Source: Polysphondylium violaceum
Lineage: Eukaryota > Evosea > Eumycetozoa > Dictyosteliales > Dictyosteliaceae
Assembly (NCBI GenBank): GCA_000277445.1
Contig: AJWJ01000434.1
Span: 1-20,736 of the forward strand
Reading direction: 5' to 3'
Length of the DNA: 20,736 nt
In this document: one piece after another, positions 1 to 9,323 of the stretch
Layout: each line of letters begins with the position of its first letter
Numbering within the stretch: position 1 is the first letter of the stretch
Position numbers and translations under genes: made by a program
Notes under the pieces: generated by a model
Told to the model about the DNA's origin: nothing
Seen by the model: the letters and a program-made list of their open reading frames with translations, nothing else
The model's database searches: none

Positions 1-700
1 AAAAAAAAAAAATAAAAGGTTTACCCATGGGAAATAAAAAAAGTTTTGATGAATATCTGTCCTCCACAAAAAAACATACATTGTTGGGATAAAGCTGATT
101 GATTAGATGATGAGGATTTGTATAAATAACTCAAAACAGGATAAGGTGTATTGTATTTATAGAGACAAATAGCAAATTATGAACAAAATAAACTGTTATT
201 GTTATTGATAAAAATTGTAAAATAAAATGACAAAAAAATAGAAAAAAAAAAAAAAAAAAGAATTTGTATTGGTGGGAGGGTGAAAAGGGGTGGATATCAC
301 CCATACTCCCTTCATATGATTGTAGGTGGGGGTGTTATCATTGGCATGTAAAACATATGCATAGAATTGATTGGTATATTTTTACATTTGATATAATATA
401 ATTGGTGGGTAGAGTAATCGATACGTTATTTTTATCAAGTTGTTTCTGGTGACAAATATTGATCGTTTTATAGTTTTAGGTCCAACTTTAATAGTGTACA
501 AGATTAAGTGAGACTCCATACCCCTTCCTCTTGAATTTCGTGTCTATAAGCATAATATCCTGGATGAAGGGGTATGGAGTCTCAAAATGTGATCTACTAA
601 ATCTGTCATAAAATATATTATTTTTTGATCAAAAAAATATGACATGTCTTTGAGTTTTTTTTATCATTTTCAAATTAATAAACATACAACAGATTAAGAG
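1..700. other. Intergenic region upstream of the AcpS-type gene
   Basis: No convincing gene is seen. The stretch is AT-rich with an 18-A run at 242-259. Several G-rich patches (around 271-290 and 325-335) resemble the G/C boxes found in dictyostelid promoters. A short open stretch on the minus strand (about 176 down to a stop at 21-23, roughly 51 codons) has no start signal or recognised family and may be the end of a neighbouring gene or chance. The strongest structure is the inverted repeat listed separately. Confidence 0.5.
509..584. repeat. 19-bp perfect inverted repeat (hairpin or cruciform)
   Basis: The left arm 509-527 pairs perfectly with the right arm 566-584 across a 38-nt spacer. 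Pairing resumes for about two more base pairs after one mismatch. The arms are far more GC-rich than the surrounding DNA (core CCATACCCCTTC). A related short sequence, CCATACTCCCTTC, lies at 301-313. The right arm ends 116 nt before the start codon of the next gene, so a promoter element or a small hairpin RNA are both possible. Confidence 0.8.
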
Positions 701-1295
701 ATGACATCAAGAATATATGGAATTGGTAATGATATTGTAAAAGTATCTCGATTGAAATCTTCATTTGAAAGGTATTGTGTTTGAGTTTTTCAATTGATAC
801 TCAGTCTGTATATTAATACCACAACCCACTTAGACATGGTGATAAATTTTTAAAGAGAGCGTTTCATGACGATGAAATTGTAGTGTTTAAACAAATTTTT
901 AATGAAAATAATGATAGAGCATTTCAATTTTTAGGTGGAAGGTAATTATCATCACGATCACTATCGTTACCAATTGTTGTAAATCTAATCATAAAAATAT
1001 TCAATTTCACAATAAACACCCAAACGCAACATATATCTATCGCTATTATAGATGGGCAGCTAAAGAATCGATATATAAAGCATTGGGCAATCAAGAGAGA
1101 TCAAAGTTAAATTTTCAAAATATTAGAATTTTTAATCATACAAATGGAAAGCCTTATGTAGATTTACTAGATCCAACGAATCAATATTTTAGAGAATTGG
1201 GTATAGATACTATTCATTTAGCCATTTCACATGAAGATGAATATGCTATTTCAAATGTGATATTAGAGACAACTCTTGATAAATTGGACAAATAA
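701..1295 (+). CDS. AcpS-type 4'-phosphopantetheinyl transferase (holo-ACP synthase)
   Basis: This enzyme moves the phosphopantetheine arm of coenzyme A onto a serine of acyl carrier protein. Predicted exons are 701-771, 834-941 and 1052-1295, giving 140 residues. The introns (62 and 110 nt) have GTATTG...TTAG and GTAATT...ATAG ends. Family motifs seen: N-terminal GIGNDIV, with the metal-binding Asp; the central RWAAKESIYKAL block, with the Glu of the KES motif, formed across the second splice junction; and C-terminal HLAISHEDEYAISNVILE. The length is close to the bacterial family (about 120-130) and to fungal mitochondrial PPT2-type enzymes. The ATG at 701 puts the GIG motif at residue 7, as expected. 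No obvious mitochondrial presequence is visible, so location is inferred from fungal relatives. An AATAAA overlaps the stop codon. The next gene starts only 158 nt downstream. Confidence 0.85.
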
Positions 1296-1315
1296 AACAA
1301 AAGGGTGATGTTAGT

Positions 1316-1346
1316 AAAAAAAAAAAAAAAAAAGTAAAAAAAAAAA
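1316..1346. repeat. A-rich homopolymer tract
   Basis: Two A runs (1316-1333 and 1336-1346) separated by GT, in the short spacer between the AcpS-type gene and the aminotransferase. Such tracts are typical of dictyostelid intergenic DNA, and the exact length may be affected by assembly. Confidence 0.6.
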
Positions 1347-1453
1347 TAGAGAACTATTTTGGTGAGAATCACATCAAGTAATCTTCATTTTAATTTTCAT
1401 TTTTTTTCACAGAACACGTTATTCATCTTTTATTCGTCTTTACAATACAACAT

Positions 1454-2855
1454 ATGTTTAGACGCACCCTGGTTCAATTAATGTCAAACGCAAAACCATT
1501 TACTTTTAAACCAAGTCAACAAACAAGTTCATTTGGTCCATCTGTATGGTTGGGTAAGACATATGTGATGATATATATCTAGATTTATAGATATATAAAT
1601 AATATAGGCTAATATTAATATATTATATAAAGAATTTTCACCATTATCAGTTAAACATAAATCAGTAAACTTAGGACAAGGATTTCCAGATTTCGAACCA
1701 GCAGATTTTGTCAGAGACGCATTGATAAAGACAATTGAAAAAGGAGGATTAAATCAATATACTAGATCAGCAGGTCATCCTAGATTGGTCAATGCATTGT
1801 CCAAATTCTATTCACCCTACTTTAACAGAGACATTGATCCAATGACTGAAATTGTCACTAGTGTTGGTGCTTCAGAAGCACTCTTTTGCACAATTCAATC
1901 GGTCGTTAATCCAGGCGATGAAGTTATTTTAATTGAACCCTTTTTTGATATCTATTTGGGCGCAGTATTGATGGCTGGTGGTGTTCCAAAATATGTGTCA
2001 CTCAAAGAGGAACCTCGTGTAGAGGGCAAAAAAAGAACAGCAGACGGATGGAAATTGGATATAAATGAATTTGAACAAGCCTTTAGCGACAAAACCAAAT
2101 TAGTCATTCTCAACAATCCTCACAATCCCGTAGGAAAGGTATTCAAGTTGGACGAATTGACAGAGATTGCCGAGGTTGTCAAAAAACATCCTCAAACCTG
2201 TGTCATCAGTGACGAAGTCTATGAATGGATGACATATGACAATGCTGAACATCTTCGTTTTGCCAATATTCCAGGTATGTGGGAACGTACCATCACCATT
2301 GGTTCTGCAGGCAAGACATTTAGCATCACTGGCTGGAAAGTTGGTTGGTGTATCGGTCCAAAGCCCATCATCCACTCCATTGCCATGGCTCACCAATACA
2401 TCCCCTTTAGTGTACCCACACCCACTCAAGAAGCAGTCGCCATCGCATTTGAAGAGGCACCCGCCCGTGGATACTTTGATCAACTCAAGAAAATGTATCA
2501 AGCCAAACGTGACCAACTCGTATCTGCCCTCGCAGACTCTGGCCTCGACCCAGTGATTCCCCAGGGGGCCTATTTCATCATGGGTGACATTAGCAAGATT
2601 AAATTATTTGGCGATCAAGGCCAAAACACCTCTATCACCGGCATGGGCAAACATCTCCACGACTGGAACGTGTGCAGATGGCTCACAACCGACATTGGTG
2701 TCACTGCCATCCCTCCTTCCTCCTTCTACAGCGATGAACACGCACCCCTCTCTACCAACTATGCACGTTTTTGTTTTTGTAAAAAAGAAGAAGTTTTAGA
2801 AACTGCCAGACAAAATTTACTCAAAGTCAAAGATACTGAAAACTATCAAAAGTAA
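1454..2855 (+). CDS. ccbl: Kynurenine--oxoglutarate transaminase / cysteine-S-conjugate beta-lyase, mitochondrial
   Basis: A pyridoxal-phosphate enzyme that transaminates kynurenine and can cleave cysteine conjugates. Predicted exons 1454-1553 and 1633-2855 join through a GTAAGA...AAAG intron of 79 nt and give 440 residues. Class I/II aminotransferase landmarks are present: NNPHNPVG (cofactor Asn about 198), SDEVYEW (Asp about 227, Tyr about 230), SAGKTFSITGWKVGW with the Schiff-base Lys about 261, and the substrate-carboxylate Arg about 412 in NYARF. The first exon encodes a basic, acid-free start (MFRRTLVQL...) typical of a mitochondrial targeting peptide. Several AATAAA-like repeats follow the stop codon. 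Codon choice shifts from A/T-ending in the 5' part to C-ending after about 2250. The fold and family are certain. The exact substrate and the symbol rest on similarity to the Dictyostelium kynurenine aminotransferase. Confidence 0.88.
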
Positions 2856-3171
2856 ATAAATAAATAAATAAAACACATATGTATCCATTTTATTCTCTAT
2901 CCTCATTTCCAGATCTATCTGTATATGTCTGTGTAACCGCAATCTCAACAATTAAAATCCACCAATAATCTGTCAACACATATCTTCGTTTTTTGACCGA
3001 TATCTCTGAAAAGATTTTTATTTTTTGCAAATTTTTTTTTTGACTCAAGCAGGGAGCTGTGATTTCTTTTTTTTTTTTTTTTGATGCCCCAATTTTCACT
3101 ACATCAAAGTTTTTTTTTTTTCGTTAGTTCAAATTATTCTTTCCTTCATAATTTCAATAAACATCAATAAA
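2856..3171. other. Intergenic spacer upstream of glycine decarboxylase
   Basis: AT-rich spacer with AATAAA repeats just after the aminotransferase stop and T runs at 3067-3082 and around 3109-3121. The T runs may mark the promoter of the next gene. A 69-codon open stretch on the minus strand here is dominated by a Lys run made by the T tract and has no recognisable family. It was not called. Confidence 0.5.
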
Positions 3172-6100
3172 ATGTTTAGATTATTATCAGTTGGTGGAAG
3201 AAATTTGTCTACTTCTATTGGTATTAGAGTACATATACTATTATAGTAAATGAGTTATCTTGTTCTTGTGTGTTTAATCTCTAACATCATTCATATATTA
3301 TATATTTTTAGAGTTTTACAACTAAAAATGTACAAACTACTAGTGTATTTCAATCATTAGATACATTCCCAAGAAGACACATTGGCCCCAATGAGAGCGA
3401 AATCAAGTCAATGTTGGAAAATATCAGTAATTCTAAACACTCTTCACACAAGGTATCATCATTGGACCAATTGATTGAATACACAGTGCCAAAGAGCATT
3501 AGATTACAAAGAGAGCTCGATATTGAAGGAAACAGAGTCATTGGTGAAGCTCAACTCTTGCAAGAGCTCAAGAAAACCGCTGGTAAAAACAAGATGTTCA
3601 GATCATTTATTGGTATGGGTTACTACAACTCACTCACTCCACATGTCATCCAAAGAAACATTTTAGAGAACCCAGGTTGGTACACTCCATACACCCCATA
3701 TCAAGCAGAGATTGCTCAAGGTCGTTTGGAATCTTTATTAAACTTTCAAACTATGGTAGCCGATATGACTGGCCTTCAAATGGCTAATGCCTCACTTTTG
3801 GACGAAGCCACCGCTGCCGCCGAAGCAATGGTCATGTGCGTAAACATTGCTTTCAACCCAAGAAAACATAAAGGTAATCCAGTGTTTTTGGTTGACAAAG
3901 ACTGTCATCCACAAACCATCGACACTGTCAAGACCAGAGCCGAACCAAAGAATATTGAGGTCATTGTTGGCGATGCCAAAGATTTTGATTTCACCAAAGG
4001 CACTGTCGTTGGTTGTCTTGTTCAATACCCATCCAGCAACGGTACCATCAACGATTATAAACAAATCACCGAAACTGCCCACAGTCACGGTGCTCTTGTT
4101 GTTGCCGCCACCGATTTGATGGCTCTCAGTGTTCTTCAACCACCTGGTGAATGGGGTGCCGATATTGCTCTCGGTAACTCTCAAAGATTTGGTGTACCCC
4201 TTGGTTTTGGTGGTCCACACGCCGCCTTCTTTGCCACCAGCGACAAATACAGTCGTTTACTTCCCGGCAGAATCATTGGTGTCAGCAAAGACAAGCAAGG
4301 CAATCTTGCCTACCGTATGGCCCTCCAAACTCGTGAACAACACATTCGTCGTGAAAAGGCCACCAGTAACATTTGCACCTCTCAAGCCCTTTTGGCCAAC
4401 ATGGCTGCCATGTATGCCGTCTATCATGGTCCAGAAGGCATCAAAAACATTGGTCAAGCTATTCACCAAAAGGCTGTCATCCTCAAGAACGGTATTGCTC
4501 GTCTCGGTTACGAAACCCTCGACAAGCCATTCTATGACACCATCCTCATTCTCACTGGCGACAAGACCGACAAAGTCTTTAAAGATCTCGAATCCAGATC
4601 CATCAATGTAAGAAAGTACTGCAGCAAGTCTTTGGCCATCGCTATGGATGAAACTGTCACTCTTGCCGATATGACCAATCTCTTGGAAGCCTTTGCCGCT
4701 CACGCCTCCAAGCCAGCCGACTACAAGACCCCACAAGAAATCGAACAAACCTTGGCCTCCTCCAATCAATTGAGCGCCATCCCAGAAAACTTTAAGCGTA
4801 CCAGTGCCTTTATGAGCCACCCAATCTTTAACAAATACCACAGTGAACACGAGTTGCTCAGATACATTCACAGACTCCAAAAGAAGGATCTTGGTCTCAA
4901 CACCTCTATGATTCCATTGGGCTCTTGCACCATGAAGCTCAATGCCACCACCGAGATGTATCCAGTCTCTTGGCCAGAATTCAACTCTCTTCATCCATTT
5001 GTCCCAGCCAACCAAACTGCCGGTTATCGTGAAATGTTTGAAACCTTACAAAAAGCCCTCAGCGAAATCACTGGTTTTGCCGCTTGCTCCTTACAACCAA
5101 ACGCTGGTTCCCAAGGTGAGTATGCAGGTTTGATGGTCATTCGTGCCTATCTCATTAGCAAAGGTCAAGCACAAAGAAACATTTGTTTGATTCCAGTCTC
5201 TGCCCACGGTACCAATCCAGCTTCTGCTGTTATGGCCGGTATGCAAGTTGTCGTTGTCAATTGCGACGCCAATGGTAATGTCGATCAAGCCGATTTACGT
5301 GCCAAAGCTGAAAAGTATCGTGATACTTTGGCCGCCCTTATGATCACCTATCCATCTACCCACGGTGTTTTCGAAGAAGGCGCCAAAGAAATGTGCGAAC
5401 TCATCCACCAATACGGTGGTCAAGTCTATATGGATGGTGCCAATATGAATGCTCAAGTTGGTCTCTGTCGTCCAGGTGACATTGGTGCCGATGTTTGCCA
5501 CTTGAATCTCCACAAGACTTTCTGTATTCCACACGGTGGTGGTGGTCCAGGTATGGGTCCAATTTGCGTTGCCTCTCATCTTGCCCCATTCCTTTCCGGT
5601 CACTCTGTCGTCCAAAGTGTCGGTGGTGATCGTCCCATTGGTGCCGTCTCTGCTGCTCCATGGGGTTCTTCTTCCATCCTTCCAATCACCTATGTCTACT
5701 TGAAACTCATGGGCGGTGAAGGCCTCAAGAAAGCCACTCAAGTCGCCATCCTCAACGCCAATTACATGGCCAGTCGTTTAAAGGATCACTACAAGATTCT
5801 CTATAAAGGAAGTCACGGTTTAGTTGCCCACGAATTCATTATCGATCTCAGAGGCTTCAAAGAAAGTGCCGGTATCGAAGCCGAAGATGTCGCCAAAAGA
5901 CTCCAAGATTACGGTTTCCACGGTCCAACCATGTCATGGCCCGTACCAAACACCCTCATGATTGAACCCACCGAATCTGAATCCAAATACGAATTGGACA
6001 GACTCTGTGACGCTCTTATTTCCATTCGTGCTGAAATTAGTGAAATTGAATCTGGCAAAGCTGACAAAAAGAATAATGTACTTGTAAATTCACCACACTC

Positions 6101-6278
6101 TGAAAAAGTTGTCATGTCTGATAAATGGACCTACCCATACACAAGAGAAAAGGCTGCCTATCCAAGTCCATCCACTAGAGAATCTAAATTCTGGCCATCC
6201 ATTGGTAGAGTAGATAATGTACATGGTGATCGTAATCTTGTTTGCTCTTGTCCACCATTATCTGATTATCAAAATTAA
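3172..6278 (+). CDS. gcvP: Glycine dehydrogenase (decarboxylating), P protein of the glycine cleavage system, mitochondrial
   Basis: P protein decarboxylates glycine using pyridoxal phosphate and passes the aminomethyl group to the lipoyl arm of H protein. Predicted exons 3172-3228 and 3312-6278 are joined through an 83-nt GTACAT...TTAG intron in phase 0, giving 1,007 residues, normal for the eukaryotic one-chain enzyme. Exon 1 encodes only 19 residues ([19 protein letters not shown]), a likely mitochondrial presequence. The mature start [17 protein letters not shown] matches the family. Other landmarks: [32 protein letters not shown], the cofactor motif [17 protein letters not shown] with Lys about 754, and a C-terminal block around [17 protein letters not shown]. 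Codons are mostly C-ending, as in a well-expressed gene. Long open frames on the opposite strand are shadows of this codon bias. The first exon is the least certain part. Confidence 0.95.
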
Positions 6279-6629
6279 ATAAATAATTAAATATATATAT
6301 AAATAATATATATAAAAATATAAATATAAAAAAAACCTTCACCCTTATATTCACAATCTATTTAAACATTCTTTCAAGTGATATATATATATTTGTTTTT
6401 TGCTAAAATTTGTCATAATTACTCAATTTATTGGAGATATAGAGTTTGTTAAATTATGGTTTAAATTTAGATTTTAAAATAGAAATCTATAAAATTCAAA
6501 CTTTCCTAACCCACTGGATTTTAGAATTGAGTGGGTTTCTAAAATTAAAGACTTAACAACTTTTTGAATTGTGAAAAAAATTTTTAAAAAAAAAGAGATA
6601 TTCTATTTTAAACCTAAATATAGTTATCA
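6279..6629. other. Intergenic region upstream of the TMEM19-like gene
   Basis: Begins with AATAAA-type signals and AT repeats (about 6279-6330) that probably end the glycine decarboxylase transcript. A perfect 8-bp inverted repeat, AACCCACT at 6508-6515 and AGTGGGTT at 6530-6537, has a 14-nt loop and ends 92 nt before the next start codon. No other gene-like signal is seen. Confidence 0.5.
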
Positions 6630-7699
6630 ATGGATTATATAATTGATACAACAACAAAAGAAGGTGCTGCAATTGGTAGATTACCATTAGCATTTCTTAT
6701 AGTCTCATTCTTTGGTATTCATGGATATAGAAAAGGATCCCTCTCATTGTCGGGACTCATTTCAGCTTGGTTGGTTGGAATGATATCTTGTTATAGTAGT
6801 TGGACAATTGCAGTCACACTATTAACTTTTTATTATTCTTCATCGAAATTGACTAAATACAAAGCAAAGATAAAGAAAGCTTTAGAAGATAATCATACAG
6901 AGGGAGGCAATAGAAATTATATTCAAGTTTTTTCAAATAGTCTCAGTGCAACTATATATGCAATCATGTTCTTTTTGTATACAAATAGATTATCAACCAT
7001 TATAAATTACAACTATGATTATTTTGGTAGCTTTTTATTATGTGCTATCATTGGGTAATTACCTTTCTATTTATTTTATATACATAGATTACATACTTAT
7101 TTGTTGTTATTACTTTAGTCATTATGCATGTTGTAATGGTGATACATGGGCTAGTGAATTGGGTATTTTGAGTAAATCTCAACCAATTTTGATCACAACA
7201 TTGAAAAGGGTACCAAAGGGTACCAATGGAGGAATAAGTAAAACAGGTATTTTGGCATCATTATCAGGGGGTCTTTTAATTGGTGTATTTTATTATTTAG
7301 CCACAATTACATTTTCAACAGACAATGATGAATATAGATCTCTGTCATCAACATTCCATTTACTTCCCATACTTTTGCTATCAACCTTATCTGGCTTGAT
7401 AGGTTCATTGGTAAGTAGTGCAAATATATCTTTTTAATCTTTAGTGTTTTGTTATTAATAATAATAATAATAATCATAACGGTTTAAAATAGATTGATTC
7501 AATTTTAGGTGCAACACTCCAAGCTTCTTTGTGGAGTGAAAATAAAAAAGTCATTGTATCTGAAGAGAGAAAGATACCATCAAGTGAAAGGACTAAATTA
7601 ATTAGTGGTAAAAAGATACTAAACAATCATCAAGTAAACTTTATATCTTCTTTAGCTACAAGCTTACTTGCAGGTCTTTTAGGTCAACTCTTGTTTTAA
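6630..7699 (+). CDS. TMEM19 / DUF92 family integral membrane protein
   Basis: Predicted exons 6630-7054, 7119-7410 and 7493-7699 give 307 residues, close to animal TMEM19 (about 336). The introns have GTAATT...TTAG and GTAAGT...ATAG ends. The protein is very hydrophobic, with several likely membrane segments (for example LPLAFLIVSFFGI, the IAVTLLTFYY region, FLLCAIIG, LLIGVFYYLATI and LLPILLLSTLSGLIGSL). The family signature GHYACCNGDTWASELG forms across the first splice junction. PKGTNGGISKTG and DSILGATLQ follow, both typical of DUF92. In plants the relative VTE6 acts as a phytyl-phosphate kinase; the role in amoebae is not known. The 3' end faces the thioredoxin gene. Confidence 0.85.
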
Positions 7700-8203
7700 A
7701 AAAAAAACTATTGCGTATTGTTTTACAAACACCAGACGATGTAAATAAATAAAATGATAGACACATAGACATACATGTATGTTTGTTGAGAAAACTCAAG
7801 TGATTTGTTATGTTGAATGCATAATAATGTCTGGAAAAGATGTGACTGAAAAGATCCCAAAACCCGCATTCTAGTTGATGTTGAGAAAGCAAAGAAACTC
7901 TTATCCTTCTATTGTATTTGTTCCGAATGATGAGAGAATTATACTATCTACTTCAACCTAAACCCAATAAAGGAACTCAAAAGTCGATTCTAGAAATGAT
8001 TCATGACATTGGATTACAACAGAGTACACCATGCTTTTTAAAATAATCATGACAATCCAGATGAAAAGAACTTGATATCATAACACAAATGATCAAAGGA
8101 GAATTTTTTATTTTTTATATAATACCTCGGAATAATATTTGCATTTTCTTTTGGATTGGTTTAAATGAGACTTTAAAAAAAAATTAAGTATTTTCTTTAG
8201 AAT
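7700..8203. other. Convergent spacer with unrecognised coding-like sequence
   Basis: Space between the 3' ends of the TMEM19-like gene and the thioredoxin gene. AATAAA-like signals lie at about 7743-7755. From about 7790 to 8110 the base composition is less AT-rich than normal spacer here, and short open frames exist in more than one frame. One runs from an ATG at 7927 to a stop at 8046 (39 residues, including QPKPNKGTQKSILEM). No family is recognised. It could be long 3' UTR, a decayed gene or a small gene. No call is made. Confidence 0.35.
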
Positions 8204-8736
8204 CTAGTTGGTAAGCTGTTTTAAAACTTGTTCCAATTGAGCCTCACTAGCCCCTGAGAATTCATGAATAAGAGCCCCATTTTTTCTAGCAACAAAGTGA
8301 GGAACGGCTTAAATTAATTATTTTTCATATTGTTAGAGGTCAGTAAAGAAGAGTAAACTTTAGGTTAGTTTTTACATACATGAAACTGTTTGGACTAAAG
8401 GATGGCCATTCAATGTATCAATATCTACTTTGAGGATATGAACATCTGGATATTTATTTGCCAATTGTTCAACTTTTGGACCTATGGCTCTACCTATAGA
8501 AACAATATTATCAATTGTTAGTTTAAATTTTTGAATATAAAAAAAAAAGAAAAATAAACAATAAACTTACATGGACCACCTATAAATATTTTGTTTAAAA
8601 CTTTTCGTTAGTATTTGTTTATTATTTATATTTGTTTGTTATACCTACACCATTGAGCAGTAAAGTAAATAAGGACTTTTTCACCAGTGAGTTCTTGATC
8701 AAATTGACTGGCAGATGTGATAATAATTAAAGGCAT
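8204..8736 (-). CDS. Thioredoxin, with a 9-nt microexon encoding the active-site core
   Basis: A small redox protein that reduces protein disulfides through a CGPC pair. On the minus strand the predicted exons are 8736-8649, 8579-8571, 8493-8380 and 8307-8204, giving 104 residues, the normal thioredoxin length. The introns are 69, 77 and 72 nt with GTAGGT...ATAG, GTAAGT...ATAG and GTATGT...TAAG ends. Intron 1 holds a classical TACTAAC branch site at 8613-8607. The fold is complete: beta strand VLIYFTAQ, active site WCGPCRAIGP (Cys30, Cys33), ILKVDIDT, the cis-proline loop SSVPHFVARKNG and the terminal helix ASEAQLEQVLKQL. The second exon is only 9 nt and completes the first active-site Cys codon, encodes Gly and Pro, and starts the second Cys codon. 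Transcription is divergent from the kinase and convergent with the TMEM19-like gene. The stop is TAG, whereas the other genes use TAA. Confidence 0.9.
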
Positions 8737-8875
8737 TTTATATTTATTAAGTTTGTTTGAATGATTGTTTGTTTTAATTCGAGTTCAGTACTTAAATACA
8801 ACACTTGAATTAAATATTTAATATAAAAAAATAAATATTTAAGTAAAATTCAAAAATAGGAAGGAGGTTAAAAAT

Positions 8876-8955
8876 AGTGTAGTGTTGTTCTTATATTATC
8901 CCCCATCATTTTCCAATTTGAAAAATGATGGGGGATAAAAAAAGAGCACTACACT
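8876..8955. repeat. 80-nt nested palindrome
   Basis: An inner perfect 17-bp inverted repeat, 8896-8912 with 8922-8938 (core ATCCCCCATCATTTT), has a 9-nt loop. An outer perfect 9-bp repeat, AGTGTAGTG at 8876-8884 and CACTACACT at 8947-8955, encloses it. The segments between pair partly. As RNA or cruciform DNA this would be a long, strong hairpin. It lies about 160 nt upstream of the thioredoxin start codon and on the upstream side of the kinase gene. Confidence 0.85.
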
Positions 8956-9323
8956 CTGCCCCCACCATTAATTTGGTTGAAAGTTCAACACCAACAAAGT
9001 TTTATTAATTTAATTACAATTGCACACTATTCTTAATCTCGATACAAAGATCACTAATTAATCAAAAGCAAATGACAACACCTCTTGATATTAAATATAA
9101 ATAATATAAATAATATAAATATAAATATTTAATATTATTATTACAATTATTGTCAAAGTCTTGGCTGGTAGTGACACTATTTACATTCTCTTGCATGTAA
9201 AACAACCTCATCTTTAAATCAAAGTTCTACTTTAAACTATTGACGAACTTTTGTTGAGTCTAAACATAAATAGAAAAAGAAATAATGTCTGATAGAGGTT
9301 TAAATAAATTGGTGATCACCACT

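Noticed and set aside
242-259. Runs of exactly 18 A at 242-259, 1316-1333 and 9724-9741
   Set aside because: Equal lengths look curious, but homopolymers of this size are common in such genomes and are prone to assembly error.
2890-3099. 69-codon minus-strand frame in the spacer before glycine decarboxylase
   Set aside because: Its Lys run comes from a T tract, and there is no conserved pattern or splice context.
4257-5015. 252-codon open frame on the strand opposite glycine decarboxylase
   Set aside because: It lies wholly inside a certain gene. C-ending codons and lack of TTA/CTA/TCA in the sense frame remove antisense stops. The product resembles no family.
5295-5741. Further antisense open frames within glycine decarboxylase
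   Set aside because: Same codon-bias effect, with no start context or family match.
8809-8842. AT-only palindromes (ATTAAATATTTAAT and a neighbour) upstream of thioredoxin
   Set aside because: Short A/T palindromes are expected by chance in DNA this AT-rich.
9060-9200. Minus-strand frame starting MQENVNSVTTSQDFDN
   Set aside because: Only about 46 codons, turning into translation of an AT repeat; no splice partner found.
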